From Otis tarda (Eukaryota; Chordata; Aves; Otidiformes; Otididae): 64,000 bases of DNA. The notes beneath the pieces were generated by a model. The model did no database searches, was not told the DNA's origin, and worked only from the letters and a program-made list of their open reading frames with translations. A program made the translations under genes and the position numbers. Numbering within the stretch: position 1 is the stretch's first letter; every line of letters starts with the position of its first letter. The stretch covers positions 4,836,001 through 4,900,000 of the forward strand of contig CM048572.1 in assembly GCA_026413225.1 (NCBI GenBank). Reading direction: 5' to 3'. Positions 49,101-60,212 of the stretch are shown piece after piece.

Positions 49101-49488
49101 TAACTTCTACAGTTACTTGGATGCCTCTCTTGTAACAGAATAAGGTGTTGGCTGAGGTAGGGTTAGCGTCTGTGCCTGGGTGTACTTGAAGGCAAGTGAT
49201 AAAAAAACCAAAACCAAATAAACAAAAAACTCAACCTGACAAGTCAGTTTGATTTCCTTGAATTCCCCCAGTGAAGGGGGATCTGGGGTTTCCAGGCTCC
49301 AGGCTTTCTTTAAGGGTGGTGGTAGCGGGATTAAATGGAGCAGTCCATTTTCCACTGGCAGGCGTGGATCAAACAGCTAATGTGAGATCTCTGATAAATA
49401 TCCTGTAACATGACATGATTGATTTAAACTGTCATCTATGATCAGATGACTCTTGAGAATTTTTCTGTAAGAGATGCTTCAGTTGTAG
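46121..49488. other. Non-coding unique sequence
   Basis: No gene recognised. It contains the phased TTTTGGAAAA triplet at 46850-46881, a T run near 47900-47911 and A/C-rich patches near 48540-48590 and 49201-49230. The 127-codon plus-strand frame at 46569-46952 runs through the triplet and has no known domain. Confidence 0.5.
46850..46881. promoter_or_regulatory. Three TTTTGGAAAA copies at 11-bp spacing
   Basis: Perfect copies start at 46850, 46861 and 46872, each separated by one base. Each contains GGAAAA, the NFAT core, and the word itself is nearly symmetrical (AAAA/TTTT flanks). A spacing of 11 bp places the copies on about the same face of the helix. A chance expansion of an 11-bp unit is the alternative. 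Confidence 0.35.
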
Positions 49489-50466
49489 ATGCATAAAAGC
49501 CTCTTGTTTAATGGCTGTAGTATGACTTTTTTTTTTTTTTTAAAGTACCAAATAACTTCAGGAGCGGATTACAGTAATTTTCGCATAGAAGATACGGAAA
49601 ATGCAATAATTAAGAAGTTTGTAGGAAAACTTCACTTGCTGGTTACAAACATAAAAACTGTTTTCAGCCACAGAAAAATATCAGGAAATAAAAGTTTAAA
49701 TATTGGTCTGGTATTGCAAAATCATGTATTCCCTATCCTCACTTCCAAAATAACATTTAGTTCCCCAGCAAGTTATAGGTGGAAATTTTTCCAAAAGTCT
49801 TACAAGCTTTTGAGGGAAACTGTCATTAAACTTTTTTTTCCAAAAAAGCAAATTGTGGAATTTTTGGAAAAGTGTCCATCTTCAAATGAGAAACATGTTA
49901 AACTTAATGTCGCAATTGATTTAACATGAACAAATAATTTTAAGGAAAAATAATTTTATTTGAAAAAACTTCACCATTGAAACAAGGCATAACCTCTCTT
50001 ACACTTGAAACGTGTTTTGATATACTTAACAAAACAACAGGGAATTTCAAATTTCTCCCATCAGATTGGACACTTTACAGATATGCAAAATACAATTCAA
50101 GATTTTTTTTTTTTTTTTGTGGCAGAAGGTTTTAATTTTATGTTTGGAATGTTTGAAACAATTTTAATTTTGCCCACAGCTCTGTTAGAGATGGTATGGG
50201 TGCCCAAAGTCCCAGTGAAGCCACCTGGGGTACTCGATACTTCGAAAAATGGCATTTCCATATATACAGGGCAGCTAGTGCCTGTTAATATACTTGGCAC
50301 AACAATTAACGCAACTTTCCAGGCTGAATTTTATGCTAGATGCTGTGTATCCTTCAACTGTTGGAAACACTTTCACGTCCCAAGATGTGGGTTCAGTGTT
50401 CAAGAATTATATAGCCTAATTATTATTATCTACAGATTAATTAAGGTAGATTTATTTTGCTGTTGA
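49489..50466 (+). other. AT-rich block with two same-frame open stretches, unidentified
   Basis: Two open stretches (146 codons ending at TGA 49927-49929, then 154 codons from about 50005) share one frame. In-frame stops at 49927, 49951, 49978 and 49990 separate them. The second begins at TTG, not ATG. Long open frames are less expected in AT-rich DNA, yet the translations match no family I recognise and include poly-Phe from T runs (49527-49541 and 50103-50118). It could be a decayed coding element or simply chance. Confidence 0.2.
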
Positions 50467-50501
50467 AAAGGTCAGGAGGAAGGAACAGAAGCAGGAGGGA
50501 G

Positions 50502-50586
50502 CGCGTGTCGCAGGCTCGCGGCTGGTGGGGCAGCTCACTGGAGGTGTGGAGAAACCCGAACCGCGCAGCGCCATCAGGAAATTCCG
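50502..50586. promoter_or_regulatory. Small CpG-rich patch in AT-rich surroundings
   Basis: I count ten CpGs in 85 bp (GCGCGTGTCGC, CTCGCGG, CCGAACCGCGCAGCGCC, CCGTGG), directly after an AT-rich block. The edge is sharp. It may be a tiny promoter-like or enhancer-like island, a foreign insert or a conversion hotspot. Confidence 0.3.
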
Positions 50587-52520
50587 TGGCTGAATTGGAA
50601 GCTGGTACCCAGGAACTTTGGGGTTGGGAAATTAATTACAGATGACTCTGAAATTTGCCTCCTAGATAAATAGTCTGTGTATTCTGAAATGAGCATGTAA
50701 TTCAAAACAGCGTGAGGCATTCAAAGAATTAGAAGCCAAAAAAAAGTTGGGGTGATGGTGGAGAAAAAAAGTAACTTGAAACTGTGATTTAATGAAGAAA
50801 ATCAAGGACCAAACTGTTGACAGGAAAACTCAGGCAGCTATCAAGTCCAAGGGTGTCGATGAAATAATTAAACGCACACAGTATAAATTGCTCTGGCTGC
50901 TGTGATAGATGTGGGGTTGCCCTACATACTCTGTGATACTTTTATATAATAACATCAACATTAGGGTCTGGACTGAGCCAGGACTCACAGGAACTCTGTA
51001 CTGGCCCGTCTTTTATTATTTTGGCTAGAGCACTTCATCAGTGAGGCCGCTCTTTATTGATGACTTGGGAAGGAAAGCAGTATTTCACTTGCTGCTGCTG
51101 CCTCCTAATCAGAAGAGAGATGTCTTGAAGAAAGGAGATGAGGGTGGTAAGAAGTTGTAATGAACTGGAAAAGGACAAGCACATTGCTCGTAGGGAGCTC
51201 TGTTACTGTCATTGGTCTATGCTACTTCATTGGAGAAGGTGACTTTTCCACTCGTTTTTCTTGAGACCTTTTCTTCCGTTTGGCTGGGGTGGCAGTACTG
51301 CGTACCCTCAATGCTACATGGAGTTGATGGGTACTGTTTTCCTTCTTGTTTTTGTATACTTTATGGTTACTGGATACACTGCAGCTTCGTATCCCATCAT
51401 AAGCTTGTGAACTTCTTGAAACAGGATCTGAGATGGGAAGGCTGCTGGCCCTCAGTTCCATCCCATCACTTACCAGTATCCTAATGGGGAGGGAGCCAGG
51501 ACCAACGTGGGTGCCAGGGCAGGATGAGTGGTATAGGACATTGGGTTTGGGAAATGCAGAGTAGATCCTAGTAAGGCCCAGCTCTGTGATTCTTGCACTT
51601 GTCATACAAAGAAAGTTATTAATATGCTAAGATATATTGCTTGCTTGATAGATGCTAACTCTCAGCAAACAATTTCTACTGTAACTATGAATTCTAAGAA
51701 AGAAAATAAAAAGTTACTCACATCTAAAGACATTAAGAAAAAAAGGTTTGGAAGCATCTAGAAAACCCTTGCTTTTTGAGAAAAGTAGAATGCATAGCTT
51801 TAACCTTTGCTGTAAATCATCTAACCCCTCTGGGGTTTTGAACTTTTATCAATTTCTGAAAATGAGCTTCCAGTCTGTTCTGTATTGATCATCTACCCTG
51901 TGTCAATAACAGCTGTTGTGAAGGTGAGCCCTGCTTGAAATTCACGTTAATGATATTCATGGTGGAAGGAGTGGAGGAATGTGTGTATGTACAGTTAGAG
52001 ATTTATTTCAAATTCTCAAATTAAAATATTTAAAAAATAGGTTGAATGCTATTTATGGTGTTATTGCTCCACAGGCCTTTGATCTTCTAGATATGTTACT
52101 TAAAAGCAATTTTAGTTTTAATTGTAAATCAAAATATGTAACAGAATTATTTATTGTATCATATTCATATTTTTCTGTATTCTAGAAGGAAAATGATAAA
52201 GTCACTGTGAGACTGGTTTAAATAATTTAAAGTAAAGTTTAAATCTCCCATAGCTTTTTAAGGCCACGACACCTTAAACACAGAGCTTGAACTATTGTTT
52301 TTTTAAAAAAAGTGGTTTTCACCTAAACAAGAAAGAAATATCCACTTCTGTGGAACCTTTTGGAATTCTCATTGCTGAAAATTAAATACGTTGATTATAA
52401 AAAGAATCCACCAATTTTTCTTATACAATTATTTTACAACAAAAACAAGAAAAGCTTAGAAAGAATATCCAGAGAATTTCTTTCCTTAATTTCCTCACAA
52501 TTTTAAAGGGAAAGTCATCT
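50587..52520. other. Non-coding unique sequence
   Basis: No recognisable gene or transposon. The 127-codon minus-strand frame at 51222-51605 is opposed by a 90-codon plus-strand frame and matches no known family. Confidence 0.5.
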
Positions 52521-52606
52521 TTAACTTCCAGGGATGCCCCATCCTGGAAGTGTTCACGGTGGGATGGGGCTTTGAGCCACCTGGTCAAGTGGAAGGTGAG
52601 TGAGTC
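52521..52606 (+). mobile_element. CR1 fragment, decayed
   Basis: GGATGCCCCATCCTGGAAG, TGTTCAC, GGATGGGGCTTTGAGCCACC and TGGTCAAGTGGAAGGTGAG follow the order of the middle of the CR1 3' region and align by eye with the copy at 38840-38900. Both ends are lost. It has the same orientation as the better copy. Confidence 0.8.
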
Positions 52607-55429
52607 ACAGTCAGTCCTGTGAAGCGTTGGGAGTTTGCCGAGTTCTCCCATGGGAGTGCTGAGGTGATGGCAGAAAACTGTGTGTGCTTACAGCAGTGGA
52701 ATTACATGGCTACAAATACATGTACATTTGATATAGTACGTATAATTTACTTTATATATTATAAATATATTAAAAATGTGGAATATATCTGTTTTTATAT
52801 GTATATACATTCATTGATCTGCATATTACTAACAATATGAACATGATCACAAAATGATATGGAGCCCAAGTTGGATTTCAGATAATCAGTGAAAGGAGTT
52901 AATTAATTGTGAATCATTTCTCCTGGAAGTCCAAGGTGGAGAGCCCTGTGGTAACAACTGTCACCCCAGCAAATCAATGTTTCATTAGCATGTCTATGGG
53001 AGATGTCTGTTCTGTTTTGCACATAAAATGGAACAAGAGCTTTCATCTCCCTCTCTGTTTCACTGTGCCTTTGAGAGGGAGTAAGTGGCTTTGTTCATTA
53101 AACTCCAGATTTTCACTGATGTACATCCCTCTATGCTTTTTTTTTTTTGTTGTTTTTCTCTAACGCTCTCTATCAGTTTAAAAGGAGAGAACGGCCATTA
53201 AGGTCAACTGCCAGGTAAACGTTTGTTTTAATGATGCAGTTATTAAGGTGTGAAATAGAGGGAAACACTGCTGCAAGGCCTGGAATGTACTTTCCATGTT
53301 TGTGCCCATGAACTTCTGCATTGAAGCTGTTGCAGAAAAGGCAGACTATCTGCGGTGCTGTTTTTCAGCATCAAGCAGACGACTGAAGGCACAATTATTT
53401 GCATCTTTAAGTCTGAAGCCTGAATTTTGGCAGTGCTATTTCCTGCACTTTCCAAGTTTAGTCGATAATTTTAGGGAGAAGGGCAGATAGCAGCAGTGTT
53501 TGTACAAGTTCAGGTAATGAAAATATACTTAAAATATGTCAGATATGTTCTGAACATGAAGAAGATATTTCAAGAAGGGAGTTTTGGTCTGTTGCTACTC
53601 CGCAGAGGTCATTTTGAAGCTTTTCCAAATACAATTTACAACGTGCTTGTCTGTCCTCTGTTGCTAGAATTTTAACAGCCTGACTCTAATGCTACCTAGG
53701 CTTTGGACATGATCAAACCATAACTATCAATAGCATTATTTATGATTATCCTACTAAACAGAGTGGTTAGTTTACAATCTTAACACCACATCATATTTGC
53801 CTTCACTACAGAGATATTCTGTTTGGGCTCCTTTTTGCTTGGTTATAAATCAAGGGATATCCCAGGCATTTCCCTACTTTAAAGTGTCATTAGAATTAGG
53901 CCAAGTCTGCCATCACTTAAGTAAACAGGATGTGACTTTGAGTAACTTGGGATCCTTCTAAGCAGCCATGTTATAAAAGAAACATTTATTCTGATCTCTT
54001 TTTTTTTTTTTTTTTTTCCCTGTTATTGTTGTGTGCTTCAGTTTATTAACCAGTAATCATTCTGGGTCCATTAGCTAGATATTGATATTGCATGTGTTGT
54101 TGCCAGTTGTCATGACTTTAAATTTTGCATTACCTGTATATTTTCTTTAAAACCCAATTCCTGGATTCACGTTGTTAATGAGATTCTTAGCTGTATCTCA
54201 AATGAATTTCTAGCCTGCAGGCTCTCAAATGTAGAAATGTAATGCAAAAGCACCCTGGAAGATTAAAAAATAGAAAGCAAAGAGAGGGAATCTCAAATCT
54301 CATGATTTTCAGGGCATAACTATTATTCTTGAATCCATGGGTTTGGCAATATTTTTCTTCTAAGTGAATAATATTAAATACCTAGTTTTGTGTCTTGCAT
54401 CTGCTTGCTTTGTGCAACATGTGTTCACTGTGCTGATAAAGAAGATAAAAGTGCTGAGGAAAGCTAAGAAGGCACTTTTCCCCCCGCTTTCCTATATTCT
54501 GCTTTTGGGAAATAATAAAAAATCTCAGCCCTGGTCAGAATTTTGGACAATATAGAGATTTTTCATATCAGGTCTTCAGAATCACGCCCTACATGTTTCC
54601 AAAAACAATTGCAAGAGAGCTGTATTCTTCAAAGTGCTTGACTCCTTTAGCTTTTCCATACAAGTTTCATTTTAGATTCTCTGAGCTGGGCCTGGGTAAG
54701 TCTTAAAGGCAGCACGGAAATGTGTTCCTTATGGATGCAGAAGCACGTTTGAAAGCAGCTAGTTGAAGTGGCTTGGCTTTGGCTCTTTAAGGAGTGAGGA
54801 ACCTCAGACCTGTTCATGTTTAGATGTCTGTTTTGACTTGAAATTTTTTCAGCAACAAACAAGGAAATTACCCTGTTATGATGCCCTCTTTGGAAGTGCC
54901 CTCTTCTCCTCTTACAGCGTGCACATTTAGAGTTTGCGCACCAGATACTCTTTAAATCTGGATGTCTACCTAGGTTTAAATTGACTAATAGGTATCTCAA
55001 TTCACTTAGTGGTATTTGTCTTCTATTTACTGGTAGCAGTTTCATAGACTGGTTTCTTGATTGACTCTTCTCACTGGTTTTACATCAGTGTAACCGTGGT
55101 TTTGATAGTTGCTCCTGATTTTGTTTGAATGAGTTGGACTCTTTGAACTTCTTGAAGAGGGGCTGCAGTTGAGCCTGTTTGTGATCCAGGAGCAATTCTT
55201 CCAGTGGTTTTTCTGGGCTGGAGAATTACGAAAAGTTTCTTCCCATCCACAATAGGTGCCAGAGACCTGATGATGCGATGGAGAATTGAAGATGTTTGAC
55301 AAAGCTGCTAAGCAAAATCTTAGTGCTGGGTTCTACTCTGCCTAACCAGAAAAAAAAGGACACGTGCTTATTGACTGAAGCAGTGCCTCAGCTTGGTCGT
55401 AACAACGTAAGTTTGGAAACAAGTACTAT
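52607..55429. other. Non-coding unique sequence
   Basis: No gene recognised. It holds a strongly AT-rich stretch at about 52727-52815, and a 19-T run at 53999-54017. Repeat-free sequence near 53700-53770 has homeodomain-like words. The 132-codon minus-strand frame at 54647-55045 has no recognisable domain. Confidence 0.5.
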
Positions 55430-55830
55430 AATTAACCATGACTGTATTATTAGATGTGTGCATGTGTAATTAACAATGCAGATATTTTTGTGTATGTGGC
55501 TCTACTTATTTGTTCATAAAAACTCCCCACCATTTTCATCAGCATATTAAGGTTAATTAAAATTAATTCCGTTTGTATTGACTGCCTTTTCACGTATGCA
55601 AAGTTTGTGCAAATCAAGTGTGTGGCCAGGGCCGCCTTCCCTATAAAATCCATAATGTTTGCTTTCAGAGCTGGAGGAAAGAGGAATCAAAAATTGCAGG
55701 CTGTTTGAAATTTAAATGAGAGCAATGCTGGTCAATAGCATCAAGGTTACAGTGCCCTGGAAGATTTTGATTGGGTGCTGCCAGGTGCGTGCTGGGTGAC
55801 AATGACATTAAAGGTCAGTTGAATGGAGTT
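55430..55830. promoter_or_regulatory. Candidate conserved non-coding element with TTAATT cluster
   Basis: Low-repeat stretch with TAATTAACAATGC near 55467 and a cluster TTAATTAAAATTAATT at 55553-55568 that provides several homeodomain cores. ACGTATGCAAAG and CAAATCAAG words follow. Enhancer identity is inferred. Confidence 0.38.
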
Positions 55831-58800
55831 TTAGGATTTATTTTCTTTTTTTTTTGTTAATGCTGGGATTCCTGTCTGAAAAAAAAAAATAATGGGAAGT
55901 TGGAATCTCTTTTCATACAGGAAAAACTGCACAGGTTTAGGGGGATGATGGTTCAACCTGTGCAGAGGGAGAGTGTTCTGCTAACGTAAGGATTCCCCTG
56001 CTGAGATAAGGGCTTTCTTATGTTAAGCCCTGAACAAATACATAGCAAGATACAAATGTTGTCCTGAAGAGTTTTTATAATTGTAATGAACGGGACTGAT
56101 ACGCTATGTGAGAAGGGGAGCATGCGCACAGGAACGTGGGATGATTTGCTGAGGGCTGCGTTGCAGGCTATAAACGCCTTTGTGGGCTCCCCTGAGAGCA
56201 GGAAGAGAACCCAATATTCCAAACACACCACCACAACACTCTGCCTGCACTCTTACCAGTGTCGTCCTAGATCCTGTATTTCTACCACATGCTCCAAGGG
56301 TTGCAGACTTAATAGACTGTTTGAGCTTTCAGTGAATCAAACGGTGAGAGTTTTCACGAAACTTAATCTGAAGTAAATAGCAATACAGCAGTTATTGTTA
56401 GTACGTATTACTTGAACAAGACCCCAAACTTTCCAGAGCTTTCAGGTTGATCTGATTCTTCCTTAAGTGAGCTCTTGAGAAAAAGATTTTAAATTGCAAA
56501 AGCTGTGTTGTGTTGGACCCCAAACTGAGGCAATGTATAGATACTTAAAAATAGCACAAAATCAGATCAACAAATTTGACTTGGGTTAAGACAGAATAAA
56601 CCAAGGACGGCAAAAAAAAAATCCTCCTCTCTTTCACCTCTCATGTGGATAGATGTCTTTCAGATTTGCTCCAATTTCAGCAAATCATTGTTTTTTTTCT
56701 GTGTGACAACAAGCTCAACACAGTCCTTTTTAAGTATCTAGGAAAATGAATTCTATCCATCCCCCTTTGAGGACACTGTTGTGCATCTCTCCCTGCTCCT
56801 CTCAGCTTTGTCGCCGTCTTTGCTTGCACGCAGGCTCCTGCTTGCTGGTCGGTGTCATTCTCCCCGTCCATCCCTCTCTGCACTGCAGGTTGGGCGCACT
56901 CAGTCCCTGACAGGACTGGAGTGATCTCCTGTGCTGGTGAGAGTTTCCCCTGGCCCACACTCTGCGTGGGATGAGCTGCCGAACCCTTGCCTGCTGCCCA
57001 GCCCCAGCCGTCCAGAGGAGCATCCTGAGCAGCGAGCTGTAAACAAACAAAACTGACACAGTCCATCATGTTTGCCATTTAATTTGCCAATTTTTGAACC
57101 TCATGATTAGGTCATTGAGAGGATATAGGCTGATCTGAAGTCTTGCAGCTATTGTTACAGCCTATCTGTCGGCTCAGGAGTTTACTTCTGCGTGGCCTTA
57201 CTTTTGATTTATGTTCCTTTGGTTTGTTCCCCAGGGAGGGAAATCTCTACAGGGTGTAAATCAGATTTTTTTTTTTTTCTTTTTTTTTTTGCAGAGGCTC
57301 TGGCTCATAATTCTTTCAAATGTAAATCTGAACATAATTCTGCAACAAGAATGGATTCTATGGCTAATCATGTGGCTGCAGGCTTTATATCCCTATAAAG
57401 CTTTAGGCCATTTCTGTAGAAATAGACAGAACATCTTCCAAAGAATAAAATAGTAATGTTCTATATCATCTAGTTGCTTTTCCATAAGCCCTTGTAAAGG
57501 TGAACATATTTTGGTTTGTTTATATAACAGTTCTATCATCTAGAAAGCAGGAAAGCAAAATGTGGGGAGAATTTTTTCCCATTAAAGCTGGCTTTTAATC
57601 TACGCCCTTGACAAATGTACTTGGTACTGATGGTGTTTTTCCATTCCTGTCTACTCCCAGTAAGACTGAACGATATGCTTCTGTCTCTCTTGGCTCTGAT
57701 AATGTTTTTGTACTAACATAACATAATGCCATACAATTAGAAATTATATGTTAGCTGTTAGTCATAGCCCAGTGAGTTTACATTAGACAAAAGAAATTAA
57801 ATGGGAACCGGAGGAGACCTAGGAAGCGCAGTTTATGGTTTGTTGTGTGGTTTTTTTTTTAATATATTCAGAAATATCACATTTCTATTGATGAGCATCA
57901 TTTATGCCTATATGGGGGGAAACACTGCTACAGGCAAAAGAATTCCTGGTCATTTCTTCACATTCAAATCATGTATCGTTTGTAACTGCAAAGTTAAGGG
58001 AGTTTTTCCTTTGTCTTGGAATTGATGGGTTGCTGTGAGATTTTTATTCATTCTCTGAGAAGAAATAGAATTATTTTTAATCTTGATTCTCTGTTACACT
58101 AAATGGTGCCTTGTAAATTGTTTTGTTCTAGGGAGGGAGCATTCAGACTCTGGAGAGGCACTTGAGTCTTTGTGTGATTTTCCTGGTAGGAGCCTCTCTG
58201 TAACGGGCTTTGCTCAGTCAGACCAGTGACATTGCCTGTCTGGCACCTGTGTGTCTGGTGGTGATTGGTACCTTTTACTTCAGAGGAGTCTGAGGGACCC
58301 TGTCTTCTGGAAACTTTCCCTCTATCTTATTAGAGACTGTCTTAGGCCCTCACACCACCAGCTAGGTATGTTTGCAGTTCTTCAGGTACCTTTCTCATCC
58401 TACCTTTAATATTTGCTTCTGAATTCTTGCTTCATCCATCTGATGCTCTGGAGTGAAACTACTTACTGAGCTGCTTGTGCTACTGTTTTTCTTCATGTCT
58501 CACTAAAAGTTCCAGGTTATGGTTCTTGACGTTTTCTTTGCCAATCTGTTCCAGGATTGGCTTTTCTCTGGCTCAGTTAATGCAGCCTCTTTGAAACAGG
58601 AAACACGGACACTAGTATTTTCTGGTTCTGATGAGACGGGTAAATCCCTGTGGGAGTGAAACTGAAGCTGTGAAACTCATTTCAAAGCTTGCCACATGAC
58701 ACAGAACAAATCCATGTCCCTCAGGTTCAAGGGTAGGCACTAACACTTTAGCTATCCTCTTTCCTTTTGCTGCCTCATTCGACAGATTTGTTCAAACCAA

Positions 58801-60184
58801 TCCTATTTTGATATGCTTCTCCTTCTTTACTTGCCTGCAGAATGGAGAAACGTGACATTTTTATTAAAAAGGAAGTGCTACAGCTTATTGCAGGGTATTA
58901 TATCTTGCACAATTAGACCAAGTGTCAGTTTACAGGTACTTCACTAACACGTAGATTGTGTTAAGTCAGGCCTTCTGGTTTACTTTTTTGCAATTTTGCA
59001 GGCCAGTTTTTACAAATGAATACACAAGTCTGCAAAAATCTTTGTTATGCCTGGTGCTAAGTACCCATCGTGAACTGGAGTGTGTTTTCACTTCTAGAGG
59101 TGGCATGAGGATGTGACTCCCCACTACGTGAATTTTATGGCTCAGCCACCCTTTGTGGTATGTTTCTCTGGCCTACAGTTAGCTGAATTACTGTGTTTTA
59201 TAAATGTAAAAATTTGTGTCTTCCTTGTACCTGGATGTCTTCATGATATACTTGTCTCTATAAAGCTTGGAAGATTAGATTTTATTGATCATTAAACACA
59301 TTCATGATGGCTTAAAATAAAATAAATTGTGCTATCTTTTTGGCTGAGGTTTCCAAAGTTTCCATGAAGTCTTAGATTAGATCCACCTATTACAACTGGG
59401 CACCAAAACTGTCTGAGTGCCCAGCTCATTTTGAAGAATCTCTGCTCTCGCGTTTATGTTAAGTTTCACACTTCAGTGATATTTGTGTAATACTCATTTG
59501 GATTACTAGTAATTGCTGACAGAGCTTTCTTAGAGTAAGAGTCTTAGGCAAGAGTCAGAGAGAAGTCTGGCTATTTCCTTTTCTTCTTGGCTTTACTTAT
59601 TCCTGCCTTTATTTTTTTTTTTCTCGTGTGCTTGCAATTGTTATTCTTGTGTGCAGCAATTTGTACTGAACAGAGTTCTGAGTAGATTTTCTGCAGGTGT
59701 ACGTGTTCATTTACATCTACCATTGTGTAAGTGCGTATATGGGCTTTCGTCCAGGAATGATTTTCTTAAAAGAAATGGAGCAAGGAGAATGTTTTGTTTT
59801 TAATTGATACTTGGCTACTTCTGTTTCTCATTCTCATATATGTGAAGTAGTCTGCACCTAAAATGCAGAAAATCCTCTCCAGGACAAGGAACTGATCTTG
59901 GAAAGAAGGGATAGAGGGAACTGGAAAAGAAGTAAAAAGTTTTAGGGGAAAGACAGAACTTTTTTCAGATACTCTGGAGGACTCCAGAAATGGAGTTAGC
60001 TACATAAACTAACATGCTTCTCCTAGAAAAGGTTCACCTTGAAGAAGATAGCCTGAGAAAGAGTGAACAGGAGAACCTCTGCACCTGCGTATAAGAGAAA
60101 CAAATGCTTTAGGTTTAGACTTAACATACGGAAATGTAGTAGTAATTTCCTTTCTCTTTCTTCATAATGTCTTTCAAAGGTAAG
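55831..60184. other. Non-coding unique sequence
   Basis: No gene or transposon recognised. An excellent acceptor-like signal (long T tract, then GCAG) ends at 57294 and precedes an open stretch (see the finding). Frames at 56677-57078 and 56802-57059 (minus) overlap in a G+C-richer patch and match nothing I know. Confidence 0.5.
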
Positions 60185-60212
60185 ATTTATGACATCTTTG
60201 GATGTCATAAAT
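60185..60212. repeat. Perfect 12-bp inverted repeat with 4-nt loop
   Basis: ATTTATGACATC and GATGTCATAAAT are exact reverse complements around TTTG. Each arm contains a TGACAT/ATGTCA word that resembles TALE-homeodomain (MEIS/TGIF) sites. Confidence 0.9.

Noticed and set aside
52421-52651. 76-codon minus-strand open frame
   Set aside because: Its middle part is the antisense reading of the decayed CR1 fragment.
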